From: JAVBSX01 sp031549145
GTDB taxonomy: Bacteria; Planctomycetota; Planctomycetia; Pirellulales; Thermoguttaceae
Assembly: GCA_031549145.1 (NCBI GenBank)
Contig: JAVBQI010000058.1
Span: forward strand, 1-41,328
Direction: 5' to 3'
DNA: 41,328 nucleotides
The notes beneath the pieces were generated by a model, which did not search any database, was not told the origin of the DNA, and saw only the letters and a list, made by a program, of their open reading frames with translations. Made by a program: the position numbers and the translations under genes. Numbering within the stretch: the stretch's first letter is position 1; the number at the start of each line of letters is the position of its first letter. This document shows, piece by piece, positions 33,361 to 41,328 of this stretch.

Positions 33361-34998
33361 CTACTTTGAAGAGAGCAAGGCTTCGAGCAGTTCGAGGACG
33401 TTGATGTCCCGATCGAGAATTCGGGAATCGTTTTGCGATACCGATTGGCCGACGAAATCCCGCAACAAAACCAGGTATTCCTCCGTCAGTTCCATTTTTT
33501 GGAGAGGATCGACGGCGGCGACGATTTTTTTCCAACAGAGTTGAAAGGAGGGTAAAGCGCTTCGATCCCCCAACAGAATTCGGGCCGCACACGAATCCAA
33601 CCATTTCAATTCGTCTTTGTGCTGCGGAAATCGCTTGATTCGTCGTGCGAGCGAAGGGGAGGGCGAATCGTTGAGGCGAATCACTTTTTGCTGGATCAAC
33701 GTCGCGATCGGGACCGGTTCCAATTCGGACGGCTCGGGGTTTTCGGGAACCTCCCTTTTCAGGGTTTCGGCCTCAAGCGAAGCGGCTTCAAACGAATCGG
33801 GTGCGAAGTCGTCGTTCAACGAGGCCGCGAGATATTTTTCCAGGGATTTCTCGTTTTCGGAATCCGGCTGTCGTTCCAACACGGAATCGACAGGTTCGAG
33901 ATTGGGAAAAGAAAAAATCACCGGCTCGGTCGTCTCGATTTGCGAGGGAAGCTTTCGGGTAACGCCTTTTCGCGACCCGGGCCAAAATTCAGAGGACCAT
34001 TGGGCGGCCAAAGCTCGAAGTTCTTCCGGATCGGTTCCCGGGATCAGGTCGGCGGAAGCCTTTTTCCGCGACGATTGAAATTCTTCCCGGAATTTCTTTT
34101 CGAGGAAGGGGAGCCCACCCCGTTCGAGCGTTTGAAAAATCAGACGCGGCCAGGAATCGAGATGCGGAAGCAAGTCGAGCCCCGTCCGTTTGATCGCGGC
34201 GAGATCGCAAAACGAGATGCCCAAGTCCGGCGAGTTGAGTTGAAACATTTTCGCTCCGCCGTTGATCCCGACCAATTTGAGCGGGCGGGAACGGGAAAAA
34301 TGTAACTCGGTTGAAAACGTCAATTCCGTGCGCCAAGAAAGCGGCAGCAATTGCAGCAGCCCGGAGATCATCCGCATCGTCGACGGCCCGCCGGTAAAAA
34401 AGGTGCAAACCGAATCGAGCGCCGTTTGAAGTAGGATCGCGACCGCTTTCGTTCCCGGATTCTGGATGAGCCCGGTGAGCAAGCGTTCGTCGACCAACGG
34501 AAGCGGCGGGGAAGGTTCCGGAATTTGGAACGGTCGTAATTTCCGGGGCGGAACGTTAAAAAGCGGCACTCCGCCGAGAGCGTGAACCCGTTGAAAAAGA
34601 GCGATCGGATTATTGGCGAAACGAAGCAGCGTTTCGGGAGTAACGACGAGATGTTGTACAAAAAACGACCGCTGGTGCTTCAAGTAGGAAAAGACACTGC
34701 CTTGCCGTGGGATCATGCGACCGATCGTAAAACGCCCACTCGGAAGAGGATGAAAAAACAGATTCGTCGCTTCAAAGCGAAAGGTCGAATCGAGCATTTC
34801 CTCGGAAAACCAGTCTTCAAGCTCTTTGAGATCGACCGCGTGTACGGAATCCGTTGCGGCGAGGGTATCGGCGCGCCAATTCTCCGTCTCGGCTTTTACG
34901 GATAAAAGCACTTGTTGGATCGGATCCATATTGCTGAGGGGGGGCTCGGAGGGGGGGAGGTTTTCGCAGCCGACGGAAATCAATCGCGAAAAGGACAT
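33361..34998 (-). CDS. GAP1-N-like protein (GTPase-associated family), tentative
   Basis: 545 residues, no signal peptide, so cytoplasmic. Residues about 25-290 resemble the N-terminal domain of GTPase-associated protein 1 (GAP1-N): PIQQVLLSVKAETENWRAD, FVQHLVVTPETLLRFANNP, and a histidine-free core ending LPLSWRTELTFSTELHFS (218-235). This assignment is from memory of the family pattern and is not certain. An acidic, proline-rich linker (about 360-440) and a helical C-terminal domain follow. The ATG at 34998 has AAGGA six bases upstream; ATG 34929 is a possible shorter start. In described loci such proteins go with GTPases in conflict or immunity systems; no GTPase gene is in this window. 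Confidence 0.55.
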   Translation of the reverse strand: MSFSRLISVGCENLPPSEPPLSNMDPIQQVLLSVKAETENWRADTLAATDSVHAVDLKELEDWFSEEMLDSTFRFEATNLFFHPLPSGRFTIGRMIPRQGSVFSYLKHQRSFFVQHLVVTPETLLRFANNPIALFQRVHALGGVPLFNVPPRKLRPFQIPEPSPPLPLVDERLLTGLIQNPGTKAVAILLQTALDSVCTFFTGGPSTMRMISGLLQLLPLSWRTELTFSTELHFSRSRPLKLVGINGGAKMFQLNSPDLGISFCDLAAIKRTGLDLLPHLDSWPRLIFQTLERGGLPFLEKKFREEFQSSRKKASADLIPGTDPEELRALAAQWSSEFWPGSRKGVTRKLPSQIETTEPVIFSFPNLEPVDSVLERQPDSENEKSLEKYLAASLNDDFAPDSFEAASLEAETLKREVPENPEPSELEPVPIATLIQQKVIRLNDSPSPSLARRIKRFPQHKDELKWLDSCAARILLGDRSALPSFQLCWKKIVAAVDPLQKMELTEEYLVLLRDFVGQSVSQNDSRILDRDINVLELLEALLSSK

Positions 34999-35321
34999 TG
35001 TATCCTTAGCCAACTCTACATCCTACTTGAAGAAAAAGCAAACAAAGAAGCAAAAATGTGCGAGGAATTCCCCCGAAAAAACGAATAATTTCCGGAAAAA
35101 TTTGTGTCAACTTGTCAAAACAGGAAGACGGGAAAAAAAGAAGCGAAAATTCCGGATAGGCGGCTGGCCGTGACAAGGTAGGCAACCTGCCTTGCACACA
35201 ATTTTGTACCCTTCCCGACAAAACCGCGAGGCTGCTATCGTCGGCGGAGAATCCCTGTTATACTCATTTGGTAGCCGTCGCACCGGCTTTTGAACACAAA
35301 AATTACAGGAGAGGACAACCT
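34999..35321. other. Divergent intergenic region before the hydroxyacid dehydrogenase
   Basis: A 323-bp gap, A-rich in its first half, with a small hairpin CAAGGTAGG CAA CCTGCCTTG (35177-35197) and no credible small gene. The right part carries the promoter and leader of the dehydrogenase gene. Confidence 0.5.
35259..35264 (+). promoter_or_regulatory. Candidate -10 box TATACT
   Basis: TATACT, in the context CTGTTATACTCATTTGG, lies 58 bp before the dehydrogenase ATG. No good -35 hexamer is found at the usual spacing, so this is a weak call. Confidence 0.35.
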
Positions 35322-36278
35322 ATGAAAATCGTGGTTTTGGACGGCAAGACGTTGAATCCCGGCGATCTGAGTTGGAAAGGGTTTCAATCGCTTGGGGAGT
35401 GCTCCGTGTATGATTCCTCTCCGGCGGAAACCGTTCTCGAACGTTCCCAGGGCGCGGCGGCGTTGATTACGAACAAAACGGTTTTGGACAAATCGATCAT
35501 CGACGCGTTGCCGGATTTGCGTTACATCGGCGTTTTGGCGACCGGGTACAACGTCGTCGATATCGCGGCGGCCCGAAGCCGGAACATTCCGGTAACCAAC
35601 GTGCCGAAATACGGCTCGACCGCCGTCGCCCAGTGTACCTTCGCCCATCTTCTCAATCTGACGTTTCATTTGAATATACACACCGAAGCGGTCCGGCAAG
35701 GAGACTGGGCCAAGTGCCGGGATTTCTGTTTTTGGAACGCTCCGCTCGTCGAACTGGCTGGGAAAACCCTCGGCTTGATCGGGTTCGGCGAGATCGGCCG
35801 GGCCGTCGCCCGAATCGCCCAAGCCTTTCCGATGCAGGTCCTCGCCTTCGATCCGACCCTGCCGCAATCGGGGGAGCGGGACGGCGTTCGGCTGGTGCCG
35901 CTGCCGCAACTGCTCGCGGAAAGCGACGCCGTTTCGCTGCATTGCCCGCTTACGGAGTCCAACCGCGAGATGGTCAACTCGTCCTTCCTCGCGCAAATGA
36001 AACCGAGCGCGTTTTTAATCAATACGGCTCGGGGCTTATTGGTTAACGAATCGGACCTTGCCGTCGCATTGAACCAGGGCCGAATCGCCGGGGCCGGGCT
36101 CGACGTGCTCTCGGTCGAACCGCCGGATCTCGCGAACCCGCTGTTGTCGGCGAAAAATTGTTATATCACCCCGCATATCGCTTGGGCGCCGCTCGAATCC
36201 CGGGCCCGGCTGATGCAAACTGCCGTCGAAAACTTCCAGGAATTTCTCGCCGGTGCGCCGAAAAACGTGGTCAACTGA
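35322..36278 (+). CDS. D-2-hydroxyacid dehydrogenase, glycerate dehydrogenase-like
   Basis: 318-residue NAD-dependent dehydrogenase that interconverts a 2-oxoacid and its D-hydroxyacid, probably hydroxypyruvate and D-glycerate: the N-terminus KIVVLDGKTLNPGDLSW is that of glycerate dehydrogenases. The nucleotide-binding GLIGFGEIGRAVA is followed by an aspartate (VLAFDPT), favouring NAD. The catalytic trio is complete: arginine in INTARGLLVN, glutamate in LDVLSVEPPD and histidine in ITPHIAWAP. The start ATG at 35322 has a strong AGGAGAGG site. It is not an obvious partner of its neighbours and is followed by an interrupted inverted repeat. Confidence 0.95.
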   Translation: MKIVVLDGKTLNPGDLSWKGFQSLGECSVYDSSPAETVLERSQGAAALITNKTVLDKSIIDALPDLRYIGVLATGYNVVDIAAARSRNIPVTNVPKYGSTAVAQCTFAHLLNLTFHLNIHTEAVRQGDWAKCRDFCFWNAPLVELAGKTLGLIGFGEIGRAVARIAQAFPMQVLAFDPTLPQSGERDGVRLVPLPQLLAESDAVSLHCPLTESNREMVNSSFLAQMKPSAFLINTARGLLVNESDLAVALNQGRIAGAGLDVLSVEPPDLANPLLSAKNCYITPHIAWAPLESRARLMQTAVENFQEFLAGAPKNVVN

Positions 36279-36300
36279 AGCATATCACGAAATGATCCGT

Positions 36301-36440
36301 ACTAACCCCAAGCGTGAGCGCGGGGTGATACGGCAGCTTAGCGGGCAGCGGCTTAGCAACTTAGAAATCACGTATGCTAGGCCGCTAAGCTGCTGTCTGC
36401 TATCCGCTAATATCCCCCCGCGCTGACGCTTGGGGCTAGT
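36301..36440. repeat. Family T inverted repeat, copy 2, interrupted by another palindromic segment
   Basis: The arms ACTAACCCCAAGCGTGAGCG and CGCTGACGCTTGGGGCTAGT match copy 1 at 27849, but the 15-nt loop is replaced by about 78 bp that is itself palindromic (CAGCTTAGCGG...CCGCTAAGCTG). The left arm has two mismatches against the right. It sits between the dehydrogenase stop and the 974-residue gene. Confidence 0.88.
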
Positions 36441-36483
36441 ATTTTGGTGTCAATACTCTTCCCGGCCGGATGCGGTTTTCAAA

Positions 36484-39408
36484 ATGTCCGAGTTCCAAAC
36501 CCTCATTGAAAATGTTCGGAGATTGATTCTCTCCCACGGGTTTTCAGTGCGCAAAGAACTCTGGGAACCGTTACTTGAGGATTACGCCGCCTCCGTTCAG
36601 GAAATCAACGGCCGGCTGCTCCGCTGCTCCCAGGCGATCCGCAAAGGGGAGGTTTTCGAAGCGATTCGTTTGGCCGAATCGGAACCCGCCCTGATCGAAC
36701 TCGTCGAATTGTTCGATTTTCCGGAACGGATTCAATGGGAAAGCATTCTGCAATCGATCGGGATCCCGCCGCCGCCGGTCCTGTTTACGGATCTCGCGAA
36801 AGAGCTCGAAAAAGCCTACGCGACGACCTCGCCGCTCGAACCGTTGCTGAAAAAGCATCGGGTTCTCGCGATCGCCCGGGCGCCGTTGTCCCGGCGTATC
36901 GGCGTTCTCCGGGAAATGCTGGTTCTCGAACCGGATCATGCCGGTTGGAAGTCCGACCTCGCCGATTATGAAAAGACGCGGCTTCGCGAGATCGAAAAGG
37001 AAATCCCCGAAGCGATCGCCGCCAAAAATCCGAGCCGGATGTCGGAACTGCTCCGCGAACTGGAGCAAACCGGCTGGGAATCGCGAGTGCCGGAACCGCA
37101 GATTCGCCGGTTGCGAAATCAATTGAACGTCGAATCGCGGAGAAACGCCCTGAGCGATCTCGGACAAGCGGTCAAAAAATTACAAGAGGCCCACCGTTCG
37201 AACGATGCGGCCCAAGGGTTAAAGTGGGCTCAAAATTGGTATTCTCTCACCCAATCCTTGGGGGATTTCGTCCCGCTCGAACTTCAATACGAAGTCGATA
37301 CCGCCTTGCTTTGGGTCGAAGAGCAACGCCGACGGGGCGTGCAAGTTCAACGCTTTGAACATCAATTGGAGTCGTTGCGGGCGACCCTGCAATCGAACCT
37401 CGGCCCGGACCGGTTGACCGAGGCTTACGCCCGGACGGAACAGGCGGCCGCCGAAATCGGCGGATCGATCCCCGAGCCGATCCGGCAACTCTTCGAAGCG
37501 AAATTGGCGAGCGCCCATGTTCGAGGGAGTCGCAGCTTTCGCACATTTCTCGTCGTTCTTGTCATTCTTTGTTTAATGGTCGGCGGCGGAATCACCTGGG
37601 GGATCGTCTCTCAAAATCATCGCAAGGAAGCGGAGGAATTGGCCCAAACCTTGCAGGGGTATTTGGATCGCAAGGAATTCGACGCCGGGGAACTGTATTC
37701 CGAGGAGCAGAAACAAAAACGGCCGAAACTGTTCGCCGAATCGGTCGTCGCCGCTGTCGATTCCGAGCTGCGAACCGCGGCCTCGACCGAAAAAAGCCGC
37801 AAAGAACTGTTCCGGGATTCCCTGCAACGGCTTCGTGATTCCTTGAAAATCGGTTCGTGGGACGAGCATGCCTATTCGCAGGCCAAATCGCGGGCCGCGA
37901 CGGAAGAGGAAAAAGACGAGATCGGGAGCCTTGAAAAGGAACATAACCGACTGCAAAAGGAAAAGCAGCGGCAAATCGATCTCGCCTTGCAAATCGAATT
38001 GGACGCGATCACGACGAGCCTGCGGCCGTTCCTGATGCAAAAGGAGAGCGACGACTCGGCGCTCGGGCCGCTCGAAGAACTGTTGCAACGGACGAGAAAA
38101 TTGACGACTTCGGAGCAGGATCAGGCGAGCGACCTGGTCAAAAATCAGCGAGATCGGTTGATTAAGCAGTTGGAACAGCGGATCGGCGAAATCAAACAAT
38201 CCCAGGAAGTTGTAGGCAATTTGGAAGAATTGACGAAAACGGTCGGGAACCTCGACGCTTATGTTCGAACACTCAAAACTTTGGCCGATAAGCATCCGAA
38301 TCTTCCCATGTCGAAAGATTTTTTGACGCTCTCGAAAGAAAAGGCGGTTTGGGAAACTGTTGAGCTCTGGAGCCGGACGATCCGGACGCTGCCGCAAAAA
38401 CCCCCGGAAGCCGGGGCCGGAAAAATCGTCGCGACGGCGGAACGGATGCGGCAATTTCTCGCGGAATGGGAAAAGCAGGCGGCCGTATTCGCGGAATTCC
38501 CGGAACGGGCTTCGGTTGTGAGCAACCTTCCATATTACAGTGCGATCGCGGCGAGGGAAAGAAAAGGAGAATCGATTCTCGCGGGGCTCGAGCAGAAACT
38601 CCAAAAATTGCAGTCCCGACCGCTTTGGTTGTATTTCGACGAAAAAGAAGGCAACCGCTATTACCTGACGGAACCGCCGAAACCGGGCCGCTGCAAGTAC
38701 CTGCTCGATTTGCAAGGCAAGGAATCGACGGTCGTGATTCCCGAACCTTCCGTTCGCTCGATCGAGGAAGCCCCGCAGGTCCGGTTCGCGAAAACGGCGC
38801 TCGAAAAAATCCGCGAGCTCGACGAAACCGGCGAAATCCTTTGGAGTGAAACGCTCTGCCCGCTTTTGAAGCAATTGCAGGATGATCGGAAATTCGACCC
38901 GTTGCTGAAATTCCTGTTGCTCAAGGAGATGACCCTCCTGTTCGGGACGGGCGATTGCAGCATCGAACGAGGGTACGCCAAACACCTTGCGGTTTTGAAC
39001 GATGAGGATCCGGACGCGTTCGTCAATTGGGTCGACCCGAAATCTTCGGAAGGGAATTTGCAGCGAGCCTCGGCGATTTCAGTTCTCGAACGGCTCCCGG
39101 GGAGTGAACCGGTCGCCGATTCGGCGCGCAAGGACGCCGCCGCTTTTCGCGGTCGGCCGATTCCGGTGTTCGAACGAATCGGCTGGGCGGAAAAAACGGC
39201 CGAGGGAACCTGGCGTTGTGTGAGCGAGCGGCCTGAGGTACCCCGGGCCGGTTTGTGTCTTGTTCGAGCCGCAAGCGACGAAAAAGAGAACGCGAATGTT
39301 TTGCTCCGATTCGTCTCCTTGGAAATGTCCGACGCGACGACCCGGCAAATTCTGTCGGTCCCGGGATTGATCTTCGGAGCGCCGATTTATTTGAAAGTCG
39401 TTGAGTAA
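36484..39408 (+). CDS. Large single-pass helical/coiled-coil membrane protein, unrecognised
   Basis: 974 residues. The first 350 are charged and helical (opening SEFQTLIENVRRLILSHGF), then one membrane helix at about 353-376 (TFLVVLVILCLMVGGGITWG), then about 600 more residues, including coiled-coil stretches rich in E, K and Q near 380-620. The last 180 residues form a more globular part ending LIFGAPIYLKVVE. No enzyme motif is visible. With no signal peptide the N-terminal part is probably cytoplasmic and the rest outside, though the reverse cannot be excluded. The ATG at 36484 was chosen over a TTG/GTG extension to 36430, which lies within the repeat. I suspect a link to the GAP1-like gene 1.5 kb away on the other strand. 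Confidence 0.75.
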   Translation: MSEFQTLIENVRRLILSHGFSVRKELWEPLLEDYAASVQEINGRLLRCSQAIRKGEVFEAIRLAESEPALIELVELFDFPERIQWESILQSIGIPPPPVLFTDLAKELEKAYATTSPLEPLLKKHRVLAIARAPLSRRIGVLREMLVLEPDHAGWKSDLADYEKTRLREIEKEIPEAIAAKNPSRMSELLRELEQTGWESRVPEPQIRRLRNQLNVESRRNALSDLGQAVKKLQEAHRSNDAAQGLKWAQNWYSLTQSLGDFVPLELQYEVDTALLWVEEQRRRGVQVQRFEHQLESLRATLQSNLGPDRLTEAYARTEQAAAEIGGSIPEPIRQLFEAKLASAHVRGSRSFRTFLVVLVILCLMVGGGITWGIVSQNHRKEAEELAQTLQGYLDRKEFDAGELYSEEQKQKRPKLFAESVVAAVDSELRTAASTEKSRKELFRDSLQRLRDSLKIGSWDEHAYSQAKSRAATEEEKDEIGSLEKEHNRLQKEKQRQIDLALQIELDAITTSLRPFLMQKESDDSALGPLEELLQRTRKLTTSEQDQASDLVKNQRDRLIKQLEQRIGEIKQSQEVVGNLEELTKTVGNLDAYVRTLKTLADKHPNLPMSKDFLTLSKEKAVWETVELWSRTIRTLPQKPPEAGAGKIVATAERMRQFLAEWEKQAAVFAEFPERASVVSNLPYYSAIAARERKGESILAGLEQKLQKLQSRPLWLYFDEKEGNRYYLTEPPKPGRCKYLLDLQGKESTVVIPEPSVRSIEEAPQVRFAKTALEKIRELDETGEILWSETLCPLLKQLQDDRKFDPLLKFLLLKEMTLLFGTGDCSIERGYAKHLAVLNDEDPDAFVNWVDPKSSEGNLQRASAISVLERLPGSEPVADSARKDAAAFRGRPIPVFERIGWAEKTAEGTWRCVSERPEVPRAGLCLVRAASDEKENANVLLRFVSLEMSDATTRQILSVPGLIFGAPIYLKVVE

Positions 39409-39437
39409 CCCTTACACGACCGCACTCGCCCTCACAC

Positions 39438-39460
39438 GAGCCGGGACCTGCGGTCCCGAC
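39438..39460. repeat. Short palindrome around ACCTGCGGT (copy 2 of 2)
   Basis: GAGCCGGGACCTGCGGTCCCGAC, with stem CGGGACC/GGTCCCG and loop TGC. The outer bases are changed on both arms relative to 1427-1449 so that pairing is kept. Confidence 0.6.
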
Positions 39461-39539
39461 ACGTTCAACACGAGAAACGACGCCAACTCAAAATCGACAC
39501 AGTCGGGGGCACAGCCTCCGGCTCGTTGAATATTCAACA

Positions 39540-41159
39540 ATGTCAACAGCCCTATTATTCCTACTTTTCTGCTGGGTTGCCGGGCATGAGGAAACCGTGC
39601 AATGGGGAACCTCTCCGGCCCGCAATAATGTTTCGACGGCGACCGAACTGCCGGAAAAATGGAGCCCGGGCCAATTCGAGCGGCGTACCGGAAAATGGGT
39701 CGGCGGGCCCAAGGCGAAAAACATCAAATGGGTCGCCCCGCTCGGCTCGACAACATACGCGACGCCGATCGTCACGGGGAATCGGGTCTTTTGCGGCACG
39801 AACAACACCTCGGCACTCGACCCGGCTTACCCGGGCAACGTCGATCTCGGCGTGCTGGTCGTTCTCGACGGCGAAAACGGAAAATTTCTCGGCCAATTCG
39901 TCCGGGAAAAACTGGACGGCGCGATCGATTGGCCCGAGCAGGGAATCTGTTCCAATCCGGCCGTTCAAGGGGACCGGCTTTGGATCGTAACCAACCGGAG
40001 CGAAATCGTTTGCCTCGACATTCGGCCCGAGACGCCGGAAATCGTCTGGTCGTTCGATATGATCGGCCGGCTCGGGACCCGGCCGCATAATATGACCTCG
40101 TGTTCGCCGCTGTTGCTCGGGGACCTCGTTTTTTCCGGCACGTCCAACGGCGTCGGACCGGACGATAAAACCGTCCTTTTTCCGGAGGCCCCGAGTTTTA
40201 TCGCCCTTGACAAAAACGACGGGGCGCTGGTTTGGTCCGACGCGACGCCCGGGGAAAACGTTTTGGACGGTCAATGGGGTTCCCCGAGCGCTCTGGTGTT
40301 CGCCGGTCGGGACGGAACCGAACGAACCCAGGTTCTTTTTCCCGGCGGCGACGGTTGGTTGTACGCGTTCGAGGTCCGCGGTCGCGAAATCACGCCGAGT
40401 TGGAAGTTCGATTGCAATCCCAAAACGTCGGTTTGGAAAGGGCACGGTTCGGGCGATCGCAACACGCTGCTCGCGAGCCCGGTCGTCGCCGACGGTCGGG
40501 TGTACATCGCGACGGGACAAGACCCGGAATCGGGGGAAGGACCGGCCGTTCTTTGGTGTATCGAGCCGGCTCGAGCATTGCTCGAATATGAAAATGTCGC
40601 AACTGCCGAATCGAACCCAGCCGCCGAACCGCAAGGCCGTCTGTCGGACCGGTTTGTCGATCTCAGCGAATCGCTTGTCGTCGACGCCGCCGGAAAGATC
40701 GTTCCCCCGAAACGGACCCGGGCGGTCGACGAATCGGTCGGGAAAAAGGTCGAACCGAACCCGCAGTCGGCCGCCCGCTGGTCGTATCGGGGAAAGAATC
40801 CGAAATCAAAAGAGTTCGAAGACACCTTGCACAGGACGATCGGTTCCGTCGTCGTGAGCGGGGGTCTGCTCCTGGTTGGCGATTTTTGCGGGGTCGTGCA
40901 TTGCCTTGACGCCGCAACGGGCGAATGTTTTTGGACCTACGATATGATGTCGACGGTTTGGGGGAGCCCTTTGGCCGCCGACGGGCGGTTTTTTCTTTGC
41001 GATTCGGACGGGGATGTCGCGATTTTCCGGCAGTCGAAAGAGTTGGAACTGCTCGAAGAAATCAACATGGGGGCGGGCGTGTACGGCAGCCCGGTCCCGC
41101 ACGGAAAAACGCTTTACATCTCGACCTCCAATCACGTCTTCGCGGTCGAAGTTCCGTGA
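39540..41159 (+). CDS. PQQ-like beta-propeller protein
   Basis: 539-residue beta-propeller of the PQQ-binding-like type, with a hydrophobic N-terminus (STALLFLLFCWVAG) that acts as a signal peptide. Blades carry KIKW-type and GALVWS, GECFWTYD, SPVVADGRVYIATG repeats typical of outer-compartment quinoprotein-fold proteins. About 60 residues (near 350-430) without propeller pattern, rich in E, N and P, interrupt the blades. It resembles the propeller at 6247-7527 in fold but is longer and not a near duplicate. The ATG at 39540 has no Shine-Dalgarno, and the gap to the upstream gene is 131 bp. Function is not assignable beyond a secreted scaffold or oxidoreductase-like protein. Confidence 0.85.
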   Translation: MSTALLFLLFCWVAGHEETVQWGTSPARNNVSTATELPEKWSPGQFERRTGKWVGGPKAKNIKWVAPLGSTTYATPIVTGNRVFCGTNNTSALDPAYPGNVDLGVLVVLDGENGKFLGQFVREKLDGAIDWPEQGICSNPAVQGDRLWIVTNRSEIVCLDIRPETPEIVWSFDMIGRLGTRPHNMTSCSPLLLGDLVFSGTSNGVGPDDKTVLFPEAPSFIALDKNDGALVWSDATPGENVLDGQWGSPSALVFAGRDGTERTQVLFPGGDGWLYAFEVRGREITPSWKFDCNPKTSVWKGHGSGDRNTLLASPVVADGRVYIATGQDPESGEGPAVLWCIEPARALLEYENVATAESNPAAEPQGRLSDRFVDLSESLVVDAAGKIVPPKRTRAVDESVGKKVEPNPQSAARWSYRGKNPKSKEFEDTLHRTIGSVVVSGGLLLVGDFCGVVHCLDAATGECFWTYDMMSTVWGSPLAADGRFFLCDSDGDVAIFRQSKELELLEEINMGAGVYGSPVPHGKTLYISTSNHVFAVEVP

Positions 41160-41245
41160 TCCCGGAATCGCGAACCGATTCGTTTCGAATACTGATTTTC
41201 AGGAAAAATATTGAACCATTTTGCTCAAACCGTCGTAATAGGGTT

Positions 41246-41328
41246 ATGAGCACTATCAAACGATCGCAGCAGGAGGCTCGGCGTCTGATCGGCGGACAAA
41301 TGCTTCTCGACGGTTCCGACGTCGATGA
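41246..41328 (+). CDS. Start of an unidentified gene, cut by the window edge
   Basis: An open frame begins with ATG at 41246 and continues for 27 codons to the edge (STIKRSQQEARRLIGGQMLL, then DGSDVD). TAGGG lies just upstream as a weak ribosome site. It is too short to identify. Confidence 0.45.
   Translation, partial: MSTIKRSQQEARRLIGGQMLLDGSDVD

Overview
The window is bacterial and most likely from Planctomycetota (Pirellulales/Thermoguttaceae-like). This is inferred from the gene families present: a DUF6807 (PmoA-like) protein, a Tat-exported Gfo/Idh/MocA oxidoreductase, a PL10 pectate lyase, exported PQQ-type propellers and several long proteins of planctomycete style with no named function. 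I see no rRNA, tRNA, CRISPR array, transposase or prophage gene. About 22 genes carry the coding content. The ends of the window are ordinary chromosome, with one CDS running off the right edge.

Layout. (1) 33-7527, all on the minus strand: a MazG-like pyrophosphohydrolase, a DUF6807 protein, a HEAT-repeat lipoprotein, a Tat-signal oxidoreductase, a PL10 pectate lyase and a PQQ-like propeller. Four of these look like extracytoplasmic carbohydrate metabolism, but the wide repeat-filled gaps argue against one operon. (2) 7716-13333: the mechanosensitive channel MscL (+), an unrecognised polytopic membrane protein (-), a membrane-anchored protein with a degenerate M16-peptidase-like region (+), and NAD-type GAPDH (-), with a bidirectional terminator between the last two. 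(3) 13631-16018 (-): a stand-alone Type IIG-like restriction-modification polypeptide. (4) 16164-23084 (-): a compact operon of ABC ATPase, large ABC-2 permease, a 767-residue membrane-anchored protein and an FAD-linked oxidase. (5) 23614-27846 (+): folC, then an exported thioredoxin-like protein followed 13 bp later by hemC. (6) 27951-29545 (-): an HdrB-like CCG-domain protein and a small membrane protein. (7) 29969-41159: an SbcC/Rad50-type ATPase (+), a GAP1-like protein (-), a D-2-hydroxyacid (glycerate-type) dehydrogenase (+), a 974-residue single-pass helical protein (+) and a second PQQ-like propeller (+).

The intergenic spaces are unusually rich in short dispersed inverted repeats. 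At least seven families recur here, some nested inside others and many lying between convergent genes, where they may act as terminators. Two heptamer tandem repeats are also present.

The best candidates for something undescribed are the membrane-anchored M16-like pseudopeptidase (10197-12218), the GAP1-like protein plus large single-pass helical protein in the right arm (33361-39408), and the ABC/767-aa/FAD-oxidase operon, whose oxidase has an altered C-terminal motif. Function assignments rest on motifs read by eye; no database search was possible.
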